A stretch of DNA of 64,000 nt. Source: Lytechinus variegatus. Lineage: Eukaryota; Echinodermata; Echinoidea; Temnopleuroida; Toxopneustidae. The stretch covers positions 124,001 to 188,000 of the forward strand of contig NC_054744.1 in NCBI RefSeq assembly GCF_018143015.1, given 5' to 3'. Below are positions 27,184 through 37,618 of the stretch, in pieces; position 1 is the stretch's first letter, and the number at the start of each line of letters is the position of its first letter. The notes beneath the pieces are model-generated. The model saw only the letters and a list, made by a program, of their open reading frames with translations, had not been told where the DNA came from and did not search any database. The translations under genes and the position numbers were made by a program.

Positions 27184-27731
27184 CCCGGGGGGGGGGGGGG
27201 GGCACTCAGTATATAATGCATAGTGGGTATGTGCCGCGGAGGGGACCCCCATTTTTACACCCAAATTTCCGTTCCAAGCCAAGGCATAGCATTTTTGTCT
27301 TATTGAGAAAAAAACAAAGAAAGCTGCTCCAAGGCAAAGCATTTTGTTCTTATCTAGAAAAAAGAAGAAATTCGCTCCAAAGCTTCGCATATTTTTCGTT
27401 ACGCCATTCCGGTCGCATTGCATTGATCTGCTGCAATTTTGGTGAAAAGCGGCCACAGAGCGCTGTCCGACCATCGTCTCTGAGCGAGCGCACCCAGCGG
27501 AGGCTGCGCTAGCTGCATCACGGATGCCCGTTCCATAGGGATGCATACGCACGTACTCACACGCTGGCGATCGATCCGTTCCAACTTCCAAGGACCCCCA
27601 TTTCACAAAATTTTAGTTCCAAACCCCGTTCCGAGGACCCTCCTTTTTACAATCCCGCTCCAAGCCCCCCGTTTTTGTCTCTCCTGCGGCACACCCCCAC
27701 CACTTTTTTGTTCAAGTGCCCCGGCCCCGGG
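27184..27731. mobile_element. hAT-like non-autonomous element with G/C-rich ends
   Basis: Ends CCCGGGG...GCACT and AGTGCCCCGGCCCCGGG are inverted. The 8-bp word GTACGAGG flanks both sides (27176-27183 and 27732-27739), as expected for an hAT target duplication. A long frame on the minus strand crosses the G-run and is not a gene. Confidence 0.6.
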
Positions 27732-27739
27732 GTACGAGG

Positions 27740-28371
27740 TTAGTGAGGCTGGGTAAACTTGCGCCAAGTTGCGGCCAAGCCCGCCCAACATGCCCAAACT
27801 GTTGAATAAATTTGTTATTTCAAATTAAAAAAAAATATATTTGTCATCTGATTTCAATGAAATTTTCAGCATTTTGCTCTGTATGAATTTTACATTATTT
27901 GCTAAGTTCTAGGCCAAAATATCTTCAGCCTGTATAATTCCTCACCATTTTAGGTGTGCAGAAAAGACCAATCCCCCCCCCCCCCCCCTTTGTCTGACTA
28001 CAGTACACAAACTTGAATACATGGGACTATAATTTTTACAGTACACAGCTTCTTGCAAATGAAAGTAGCAGGTATGGCAACCACTACGATTTCCCATTTT
28101 GTTTTCAACGTAAATTCAAACATAGCTGAACTTACGAATGCAATGTCCGTCCACATTCTACTAATTAGAGAAGTTGTTTGCAGCTCTTGTTGGCATGAAT
28201 AACCATGATAACGTGAAATCTAAGCTAAACAGGAAAGGTTCCCCAACATGCCGACCTGTGAGTGTGACCGTCCCCGCGCCGGATATCGATCGATCGAAGA
28301 TCGGCTTGAGCAAGGTGCAGCCAATCAGCGACGATCTCATATACCCTGCCAGAAAGAGGAGACAGAATTAT
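27740..28371. other. Unassigned non-coding stretch
   Basis: A C17 tract lies near 27973. No gene recognised. Confidence 0.5.
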
Positions 28372-29062
28372 TTTACATGGACGGAATTTTTTGTGATGTG
28401 ACACAAAATCATTTCGTCGACAGAATTTTTTGTGATGTGACACAAAATCATTTCATCGACGGAATAGATATTCGCATCGCAACGAAATGAATTTTGAGGA
28501 CGCAATTTTATTCCGTCTCGACGAAATTGATTATAAGTGTGACACAAAATAAATTTTGTATACGAAATCACACTGCATCATGACGAAATGAATTTCGTTG
28601 GAGTGAAACACAAATTTTCCTACAGAATTTTCCTTTGAACACTTGGGGTGCCATTTCGTTAGATCAAAATTCATTTCGTGTGTACGAAATAAATTTTGTG
28701 GACGAAATTACATTTTGTCTCGACGAAAATTTATTTTGTGTGACAAGAATAATTTCGTATACGAAATAAAATTGCATCATGACGAAATCATTTTCATATG
28801 AACAAAAAAACTTTTGTGTACGGAATGGCGTGAATTGGACGGAGTATGGCACGCCAAAAAAAGTTTGTGGACGCAATTACATTTCGTCTAGACGAAATTT
28901 TTTTCGTTGAGACAAAATTAATTTTGTGTGACACAAAATAAATTTCGTGTACGAAATAAAACAGCGTCATGACGAAAAGATTTTCGTCTGAATAAAAACA
29001 CATTTTGTGTACGGAATTGCTTGAATTGCACAGAATATACTGGCGGACACTTGGCGCCCCAT
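28372..29062. repeat. Cluster of short palindromic words, ~195-bp higher period
   Basis: Dense direct and inverted copies of GACGAAAT, ACACAAAAT and TACGAAATAA. The block GCATCATGACGAAAT recurs near 28573, 28774 and 28966 (the last as GCGTCATGACGAAAA), showing about three ~195-bp higher-order units. The ends TTGGGGTGCCA (28643) and TTGGCGCCCCA (29050) are partly inverted. Confidence 0.75.
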
Positions 29063-29540
29063 ACCTAGCTGGTATGTAATAATTGATAAAAGGATGAGAG
29101 TACCGAAGTGATGACGTCACAAAAACTTTTTTTTTTGCATTTCAGCATGTTTGATACCATATTTTGGTAGTGCATGATGAAAAACCCTCACTACCAAAAT
29201 TTGGTGGGAATTGGTCCATCAGGGCCTGAGGGCCCACATGAACCTCATAACCTCATGTCAATGTATTTTTGGCCTGGTTCCTAACACTTAGAACCAGGCC
29301 AATAATACTTCAATGGGGCTAATCATGTATTCATATCTTGCGGCCCCAAATGCAATGAAGGCAAGCAAAAAAACCTTAAGTTATCCGATCCATATAAAGG
29401 GCCAGTTCAGTGAATTCAGAATAAGAGCAATACATGTATGTGAATATTTGTTTGACAGATATGCAGAGTAGCAGCATTTTGAAGCTTGTGAAGCTGTTTC
29501 TCTAGTAAATTGAACAGAGCAGATGAATAAAGCCGTCGCA
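29063..29540. other. Unassigned non-coding stretch
   Basis: Contains an inverted pair GGCCTGGTTCTAAG-like (29271-29302). No gene seen. Confidence 0.45.
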
Positions 29541-30990
29541 CGCACCACGAACCGTCCTCTCTGCGCACTTCGATACGAAAGTTAGTTTTGCAGAAAACGC
29601 ATTTGATTTGATTTTGATTTGAATTTATTTCTGCACTCGGCATAAATATTCAACATAACATCTAGGTGATACAATTAAGTTTTACAAACAATTTAAGAAA
29701 TAGTCATAACAAAGCAATGAAAAATTAATATTCAAAAGTAGCAATATTCAATGAAAAGAAAATAACAGTTTAAACGAGTGCAGGAGACCGCCATCGGTTA
29801 AGCTTGAAAATGATGGCGGCCTCGTAAAATGGTACATAAATTTCTTTCTTCATTGATCAAGTGGGTGCAATGCAGGTGCGGGTGCAGTAAAGGGCAGTTG
29901 AATAATTAACTTGAAGAGGGGGATGCATATGATTCAATGGTTTTTCTTTTAATAGTGGCTTTAAATTAGTATATTGTTGAACATGACTTAATATTGTCTG
30001 GAAAGTTGTTCCAAATATCAGGACCATAATGTCGAATTGATTTATGAGTTATTAATAACTTAGGGTTGGTGAGATGAAGGTTTCCTGATGTGCGGGTTGG
30101 GTAGGAATGAACAGACCTGTTAAACTTAAACATATTATTAAAGGACGGAGGAAGTTGATTATTAAAGTATTTGAACATAAAGATAGCTACTTGAATCGTA
30201 TTGATATCAAAGATTTTTAAGGTTTTAAGTTTATGAAACAATGGGTCAGAATGAGCCAAGAAATGTGACCCTGTGCACATACGGATTGCTCTTTTTTGTA
30301 GTTTAAAGATGGAGTTTAGTTTAAAAGAACCACAATTTGCCCAAACGACATTACTATATGTTATAAGGGAGGACTAATGAATTGTATAAGAATAAATTTT
30401 TTTCAGGAAGAGTGAATTTTAACTTAGAAAGTATACCAATACTTTTGGAAACGGACATCGTAACATGGTGTATGTGTTGATTCCAAGTCAAAAATTCATC
30501 CATAATTATACCTAAAAATTTAGATTGGTTTTTCTGTTCTAGGGGGGTGCCGTCAATGTTAATGTGAATCGGTATGTTAATGTTATGGGAATGGTGTCTG
30601 AAATACATAAAATGTGTCTTTTTTGTATCAAGGGAGAGTTTGTTGGCTTTGAACCAGTTTGACACTTTGTCTATTTCACGATTTACGATATTGTTTAATG
30701 AATTAAGGTCTCTATGAGAATAAAATATATTGGTGTCGTCGGCAATTTAACGAAAAGCTTTTTTAAAACCAGCAATAACTGCACCTACAAGAAAAGCAAA
30801 TTATTTGCCGGTGTCTACGTTCGATAGTTTAGGTTCCAAAGTTTCATCCCGTATCTTTATATTTTCTTGAAGTGAATTATTTACGCCACAGTGGGCATCG
30901 TAACAGAGAGGACCGTTCGTAGTGAAATCGCGAGGAGCGATAGCACACTGTATCTATTCAACGAGGACGGTTCGTGATGCGTGCGAAGAA
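29541..30990. repeat. Inverted arms flanking the LINE fragment
   Basis: The left arm at 29541-29563, read on the minus strand, is CAGAGAGGACGGTTCGTGG. The right side has two partial copies, at 30904-30922 and 30963-30985. The arms enclose the LINE and may be remnants of an older foldback element. Confidence 0.5.
29594..30800 (-). mobile_element. LINE (non-LTR retrotransposon) 3' fragment, RT C-terminus
   Basis: Minus-strand pieces encode ADDTNIFYS (the reverse transcriptase catalytic ADD, bases 30735-30743), WFKANKLSLDTKKTHFM, FLGIIMDEFLTWNQHI and a C-terminal SIRHYGPDIWNNFP block, all typical of CR1/Jockey-like elements. The 3' end at about 29600 has a short ATCAAAT-type tail. The residue normally before ADD is disrupted by a one-base shift, and the upstream part of the RT is absent apart from a possible FKKAF piece. 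A dead 5'-truncated copy. Confidence 0.8.
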
Positions 30991-31814
30991 GCAATAAATA
31001 GTTTCAGTTCAGTGTATAGAAAGGTAAGAAACTGAAATAATAATTATCTTAAGTCTTGTGTATGGTAATTGAAAAAAATTTCAACATTCAGGAAGAATTG
31101 AAAATTGATTGTTAGTTTGGACCAAAGGGCTGATTTACAAAATTTTTCTCCAATAATAAATTGCAACATGTGATACCAAGTACGAAAAAACACGTTTTAC
31201 CTGTGTGTAAGGAACTCTAGCAAATTGACAAATTTGATTAAGTTGAGTGATTAATGAGTGCATATGAAAGTCACCTTTTAATTCTATGCAACCTCCCATC
31301 ACTGCATTTTGTTTCCCAGCACTGTGCATTTTGGGTGCATCATTTTACCCATAGCACGTAAAAACTGAGACGCTATCGCAAATTTGCATTCAGAATGAAA
31401 GAGCTATGGCAAGTAATTTGATGCGCTTACTTAGGCGTTCATACTACATGTAGATATGCCTGTGATGTCATATTAGAAAACAGGTGTGATCTCTTTATTT
31501 CTGCAATCCTTGAATGTTTGGAGGGCTTGGAACAACCTAGCCATTACATACTGCTGACATGTTTTATAAACAAATGATGCACATTTTAAAATTTGTGACA
31601 TTAGTGCAGGCCTTATCGCAATAACGTGAGCATTATTTGTATACTAATATCATTGCAAATGATTGACATGCAGCTTGACACTGTCTATCTCAAGAATTCT
31701 AGCATTATTTATGTGTATAATGCACTTACTTGCAGTGCCATAAGCACCGAAAGGTGAACCTGTGCGCTACAAAAGTAGCCACTATTACCATTTGTTATTG
31801 AGATAGGCTCTTAC
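30991..31814. other. Non-coding stretch, downstream side of ELOVL exon 5
   Basis: I searched the minus strand here for the next elongase exon (an FHxxxN...MYxYY block) and did not find it. Confidence 0.5.
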
Positions 31815-31920
31815 CTCCTACGAAGCGTACTCCGATCCACCAAGTGAAAGGCATAATGGCATGATGAAATACATGCAGAAACGATATCTGGGCCTTCTTC
31901 TTCCGAAGTATAAAGAAGAA
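31815..31920 (-). CDS. ELOVL1/7-like: ELOVL-family fatty acid elongase, coding exon 5 (histidine box)
   Basis: 35 codons plus one base. [20 protein letters not shown] then [20 protein letters not shown] is the catalytic HxxHH box, and the LRKK and PFTWW motifs favour the ELOVL1/7 branch over ELOVL4. Acceptor AAATTTTAG, donor GTAAGA. The following exons (MYxYY span and C-terminal ER-retention tail) are not found between here and the gap, so the gene is incomplete in this window. Confidence 0.93.
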
Positions 31921-32360
31921 CTAAAATTTGAATAATAAAATATATATATGTTGAGAATTATCACAACTTCACTCCAAGGGGAATCAATCCTACGATCCAC
32001 TTGATTTTAATACAAATATAATAATGAGAGATGAAACATCAATGAAGTTTTCACAAAAATCCTTCAAAGAATATCTGAGCTCTGAATTTTCAATGTTTTC
32101 ATTTTGTGACATCACTTGCGAGCACCCCCCCCCAAAAAAAAATCCATTGCTTTTTTCTTTTTAATAGATATTTTGTTTGTAATGAATTATTTAATTTTAT
32201 TCCTTCAAATCTGAAGAGACTAATTTGTCTTATTAATCAACCCTAAGTTAAATGACGATAGAGAGAGAGCGCTGCATACATGTAATGTATCACTTGTCAA
32301 CTTAATACTCAAACAAATGGAAAGCCACTGGCAGTCTCGTATGCATTACATAATTCAATA
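31921..32360. other. ELOVL intron 4, unassigned part
   Basis: Short AT run near 31940. Nothing else recognised. Confidence 0.5.
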
Positions 32361-32362
32361 TA

Positions 32363-33326
32363 CAGTGTGTATCCAAAAAAAAGTTTGCACTTAGATTATA
32401 CATTTTGCACTAAAATTATACATTTGTAATATCCTGAAGATTTTTCCACATTTTAACATTGGTACATATCCATTTAAGCAAACAACGATATAACTGTCAA
32501 AAAATATTTCCGCATGAGAGCACCATTTACTTTTGAAGTTAGTGCAAAATGATTTGCACAGAACTTTGAAATAGTTATGCGAATACAAGTAGACCTTCAT
32601 CATGAAGAACACGTGGAATTTAGCTGGTAAAATTGATTTGAAGACATCTTTAACCTTTTTAAACTTGTTTCCTTGCCCAAAACAATTTGAAGAGAGAATT
32701 GCGCCCCACCCCACTTCTCCACACACCGAGGCCTTCGTGACGATATTTGCTTTACGTTGAGCTGTGATTTACATGAAATGACTTAGGCTTGATTTTCATT
32801 TTGTTAATCATTGTCAAGCTTGGAATGAAATGTAAACCCACTTTAAATGATAAAACTTTATAAAAAAATGCTGGACATGTCTGATATAAACTTTTATTCA
32901 GATTCAGCTTAGTCCTCAGATCCAGCTGACAAAAAAGGGTTAATTGTGTGCTTTACAAGTGTTGAAATTTCAATTTGTGTGGCAAAATTGTTACAAAAAA
33001 GCTTGAATGTACATGTATCTATTTTTTTGTATTGACTAAAAGTGCAAGGAAAATGCATGAGAAATGTTTCGCAGGGTTAGTTTGATTTTGCCCCTTTCCC
33101 CTTGACACAGCGTGAAAATGAGCATTTCTGCGCAAACAGATTTCTGTGAACTTTACAAAAATGGACAGTGCTCACTCAAGTGTAACATTCTGTCAAAACT
33201 TTTACTTTCATTTGATAAATGAGACCCATACCCAAGATTATACATGAAAAAAAAAATACCCACATGTTGTATATTTCTTAATTCCCATGGCTGTTTCAAA
33301 GTGTAAACTTTTTTTTATACACACTG
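32363..33326. mobile_element. Tc1/mariner-like non-autonomous element
   Basis: Inverted ends CAGTGTGTATCC...AAAAGTTTGCAC and GTGTAAACTT...ATACACACTG, both flanked by TA (32361-32362 and 33327-33328). CAGT-type ends with TA duplication are typical of Tc1/mariner. A 111-codon frame inside shows no transposase motif. Confidence 0.65.
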
Positions 33327-33328
33327 TA

Positions 33329-34040
33329 TAGCAACATTGTGGACTTTGAAAACGGACTAGGATATATCATTTTTCACAAAAACATATTCTTTTAATAATC
33401 AAATACTAAGTGTGTTGACATCAAATGACCTTCTCCCAGTGACCAGAAATTTGATTTGCCTATTTTTAACTTATGCAACAGGCTTAAACTATCTTGAAAG
33501 TAACAAAATCTAAAGTTAACCCTGGTTAAAATTTTGCTGTTGATACCACCATGAGCTCAACATTCATTGAACTTGATAATGTGACCTGGAACTTAAGCCA
33601 AATGATGGGTAATACTTGATTACCTTTATGTCCAAGCTTTATGAAATAAGTCCTTATACTTTTGAAGATATGATAACCTAGGTTTAGATTACAAGGTTGA
33701 TGTGTGCACTATTGGTTGCCATTATAATTGATCAGTACATTATCATACATGTTGTAGAGAATTCACAAACTCCTAATTCATTAATTACATGTATATTCTT
33801 ACAATGATTCTTGAATGTTAAGTTTTAATATATGTTGGAAAATAAATTAAATTTCATTCCAAAATAATTTCTGTTCATTGCACATACATGTACATGCAAT
33901 TCACATGAATCCAGCTTTAGATGTTTCGATTGAAATAATAAATTTTACCTAAATACATGTTTGCATTATTGCAGTATGGATGTGTAAAATATATCTTTGA
34001 CTTTTTTCTATTTCTTTCTCTTACACCATCATTTTCCCCC
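33329..34040. other. ELOVL intron 4, unassigned part
   Basis: AT-rich. A fragment near 33541-33640 (CTCAACATTCATTGAACTTG..GTGACCTGGAACT) resembles the TGACC-type monomer found at 40 and 43 kb. No gene seen. Confidence 0.5.
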
Positions 34041-34362
34041 CCTCTCTCTCTTCCACATTCCCAATTCTTATTTCCTTTCCATTTTCTTTCCTGCTCTCTC
34101 TCTTTCACATTCCCAATTCTTATCTCCTTTCCATTTTCTTTCCTGCTCTCTCTCTTCCACATTCCCAATTCTTATCTCCTTTCCATTTTCTTTCCTGCTC
34201 TCTCTCTTCCACATTCCCAATTCTTATCTCCTTTCCATTTTCTTTCCTGCTCTCTCTTCCACATTCCCAATTCTTATCTCCTTTCCATTTTCTTTCCTGC
34301 TCTCTCTCTTCCACATTCCCAATTCTTATCTCATTTCCATTTTCTTTCCTGTTCTCTCAATG
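34040..34362. repeat. 52-bp pyrimidine-rich minisatellite, ~6 copies
   Basis: CACATTCCCAATTCTTAT recurs at 34054, 34106, 34158, 34210, 34260 and 34312. One unit is 50 bp because a CT pair is lost. The plus strand is almost all C/T over about 320 bp. Open frames here are by-products of the repeat. Confidence 0.9.
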
Positions 34363-35053
34363 GGAAAATTCAAACCATGATAAAGCAATCATCTTTAAAA
34401 GCAAAATCTAAGACCTATGGTTCTCTTTATTTTCCATTTATATGGAATTTATTATGATTGAAATATACATGTACATGTATAATCAAAGTCTAAAGCAGTG
34501 TGATATTCAACGGAATATTTTGAAAATTTTTAGGGGGTTTTAATTTCTTTCCAACATTTTTTTTACACTTTTGATCTAACAGTCACAGTCACTACAGTTA
34601 ACTGTAGTGACTAGGCCCTAGTTCATAATTATGTCAAGGAAGCACGTCCAAAATAAATGTAAATGACAGCATAGTAATTGACATTTTATGGAATCTTTAT
34701 GAAAAATGGGGAAGCTGCTCAAATCATTATGTGACATCACAAAATCAAAATAAATATTAAAAAAATCTATAAATCTGGTGTTTTCACATTGATTTTAACC
34801 AAACCATAACATATATTTTCTTTTTTTTAATAATTAAAATATTCAAGAAAGGCTATTCACATCTGTATCATAGCCCTTTAAATTGAAAAACTTGTGTGGA
34901 ACATAAACATGAACAACAAACCATAACAACATTAATATATAAAACCATATGGGAAAAAATCCATCATGCATAATTTATAAACAAATATCATTTCAGGTGC
35001 TACAAACATGATACTGGGGTTAACTTTCCTTTTAAATCATAAGTATTACTTAC
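34363..35053. other. ELOVL intron 4, unassigned part
   Basis: A short hairpin ACTACAGTTAACTGTAGT lies at 34592. Otherwise AT-rich with nothing recognised. Confidence 0.5.
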
Positions 35054-35110
35054 TGTGTCCCACATCTCAATGAATTTGGAGAAGTAAAACCACCAGCATA
35101 CATTGAGCAT
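35054..35110 (-). CDS. ELOVL1/7-like: ELOVL-family fatty acid elongase, coding exon 4
   Basis: 19 codons, MLNVCWWFYFSKFIEMWDT, matching the family block VCW..YFSKFIELLDT. Acceptor after a strong pyrimidine tract (CCTCTTCAG), donor GTAAGT, phase 0 on both sides. Confidence 0.93.
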
Positions 35111-35643
35111 CTGAAGAGGGAGAGAGGATACAAGATTGTTTGTTTAAAAAAAAAACTGCTTTATATCAATCATTTCAACAAGAGAGAAATCACACTTCAT
35201 CGTGAATTACTTGCAATAACCTATACCATGAAAATACATCAAGTTTTCTGCCTCTTTCATTGATAGATAAATTGAATTTATTGAATACTTTGATAAACTG
35301 TAAATGCATATGACATTTCAAACTAAAATAACATTTTATCTCCAACAAGGTAATATAAAATATCATATCCCCCTTATGAATATTCATTAGTATTCTAGAT
35401 AAACGATTGATCAATTTGTGATAAAATATAATTTCAATAAGAAAACACATTGCTGCAAATAGCTCTAGCCTACACAGGGACTGACAGCTTGACAGGTCTA
35501 CGTTGTAGGACTAGGTCCAGCAACATTAGAACTGGTCTAGTTTGGTTACATATCAGCAAGGACTTGGTCTACAAGAGGTATACAAAAAAAATACGTCAGG
35601 CAATTCCTGCTAAAGCATAGAGTGGAAATTGTTAACCCTATGT

Positions 35644-35690
35644 TGGACTGGCAATCTATTTCAGGGAAAACAGTAATTGCCAGTCCAACC
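35644..35690. other. Short hairpin
   Basis: Arms TTGGACTGGCAAT and ATTGCCAGTCCAA around a ~20-nt loop. Confidence 0.7.
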
Positions 35691-35737
35691 TCAGATAAAT
35701 ATTTCTGACTATACTTTCTCAAAGCCTGATATATTTG

Positions 35738-36286
35738 TTGCTATAATCCACAAGTTAACAGCCATACAAGTATTATTACTTACTGTCATTGCCCGAGGGC
35801 TATTGCTATAATCCATAAGTTAACAGCCATACAAGTATTATTACTTACTGTCATTGCCCGAGGGCTGTTGCTATAATCCACAAGTTAACAGCCATACAAG
35901 TATTATTACTTACTGTCATTGCCCGAGGGCTATTGCTATAATCCACAAGTTAACAGCCATACAAGTATTATTACTTACTGTCATTGCCTGAGGGCTGTTG
36001 CTATAATCCGCAAGTTAACAGCCATACAAGTATTATTACTTACTGTCATTGCCTGAGGGCTGTTGCTATAATCCGCAAGTTAACAGCCATACAAGTATTA
36101 TTACTTACTATCATTGCCTGAGGGCTGTTGCTATAATCCGCAAGTTAACAGCCATACAAGTATTATTACTTACTGTCATTGCCTGAGGGCTGTTGCTATA
36201 ATCCACAAGTTAACAGCCATACGAGTATTATTACTTACTGTCATTGCCTGAGGGCTGTTGCTATAATCCACAAGTTGACAGCCATA
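35738..36286 (-). repeat. 65-bp minisatellite copying an ELOVL exon end plus its splice donor
   Basis: Each unit is the last 48 nt of ELOVL exon 3 followed by the first 17 nt of the intron. The real exon end is followed by seven further full copies and a partial one. Minus-strand GT donors, all GTAAGTAATAATAC, lie at 36237-36238 (true), then every 65 bp down to 35782-35783, eight in total. Units differ by a few bases, so the duplication is fairly young. Confidence 0.95.
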
Positions 36287-36319
36287 AGTGTAGCCATTCA
36301 ACCAGCCTCCACGACCAAA
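36239..36319 (-). CDS. ELOVL1/7-like: ELOVL-family fatty acid elongase, coding exon 3
   Basis: 27 codons, FGRGGWLNGYTYGCQLVDYS then NSPQAMT, matching the ELOVL loop GW...Y...C..VDYS.SP.A. The acceptor is chosen at CCCCAG because it keeps the family spacing between exon 2 YMVID and the GW pair; the upstream AG (TTTAATAG) would add eight residues. The donor is GTAAGT. The last 48 nt of the exon and the first 17 nt of the intron are tandemly repeated downstream. Confidence 0.9.
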
Positions 36320-37618
36320 CTGGGGATCATAATGTTGGAAATAGACCTATTAAATTTCATGAAATACATGTTCAATTCAAATTCATTAATCCTTTAACTT
36401 TTTTCTTAAAAAAAAATAACTAGTGAACATTATTTAGAATTATGCATTCTGTTCTCAGTAAAAAAAATTTTAAAAATAAAATAAAAGGAGACCCTTGATA
36501 TTAAAGCTCAAATTATACAGGAAAAAAGACTTGAATAATGAAATGCTGGTTGGTTTAATGGTTTCAAAATTACATTGTTCAGAATTTAATCAAATGACCA
36601 CCCATGACTCCGTATACCTGCTTAAGGATTTTGGAAGAAATTGTGTAATTGCTGAGAAATTAGCAAAATAAGCAAGAAATGTGAGCACAATTTTCTTCGA
36701 AAACAAAAATAATACTTTCCCACATGTGCTTATCTGTGTTGGTGTTCTTCAGTGTGATAGTTTTTCAGCTTAAGATTTCATGAGTTCAAAAATGTAAATG
36801 CAGCAGATCAAGATAATGTAGTGACAATCAGACTCATAATACTGCATTTACTTTCATTTATCTTAAAAGTGGTATTCCCACAAGATTGGATGGACAGTCT
36901 GGACACAGCCAAAAGACTCCTAAACCCATAACAAGTTTCAAGAACAGATTTAGACACTTTTTTGGCAATTACCTCAAGAAAAGAATGTGAACTAAAACTA
37001 AAAGCTCTAATTCCAAACTGAAGCTGACAAGTGATACACACGTGAAACGCCCAATTCCACTCTAATTTTTGTGTAATAAATGAATTAAGTGACCTATATG
37101 TCATGTGTCATGAGGTCGCCTACTTTTCACTCTAATTTTTGTGTAATAAATGAATTAAGTGACCTACATGTATATGTCATGTGTCATGAGGTCGCCTACT
37201 TTTGCATTACATGGTGATTTTTGCATACAACCTATCCTAGTAAAAGTATATTTTCTGAAAGAAAATTGCTTAATGAACCCAATATCCACTCAGAGAAGGT
37301 GTAAGACATAAATGTTATATTGTGTTGAATAGAAAAAAAATTAATAATTTTTTGTTTCTCTTATTTGTGATCAATATGTAATTTGTATAATCCACCTATG
37401 ACCAAAATAATCATATTCCAATACAGTACAGAGCCAGACCTTTTTTTTTTGATAAAAAATAAAGAAATGTATATAGCCTATTATTTTGTGTCTTATTATT
37501 GTTTGTATTCCCATTATTTGGTGGATATATCTACTTTGTGCATCTGGCATAAGGTACTATAAACCAATTTCAAAGAAATTATAAGAACATTTTGACCAAA
37601 TAACGCTTCAAAGCTTGT
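36320..37618. other. ELOVL intron 2, unassigned part
   Basis: AT-rich. Holds a direct duplication of a ~70-bp block at 37058-37203 (CACTCTAATTTTTGTG...GAGGTCGCCTACTTTT). No gene recognised. Confidence 0.55.

Noticed and set aside
26980-27606. 208-codon minus-strand frame
   Set aside because: Runs across a G-run and an hAT-like repeat and ends in low-complexity residues; no recognisable domain.
31135-31329. Candidate next ELOVL exon (GDFHMHSLITQL on the minus strand before a GTAAAAC)
   Set aside because: Only FHxxx resembles the family; the MYxYY and WWKK motifs are absent and the reading does not align.
33957-34457. 166-codon Ser/Phe/Pro-rich frame
   Set aside because: Simply the translation of a 52-bp pyrimidine minisatellite, which is open in more than one frame.
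35738-36286. CRISPR-like array of regular 65-bp repeats
   Set aside because: Units are head to tail without unique spacers, and the unit is an exon-intron junction of a host gene in eukaryotic DNA.
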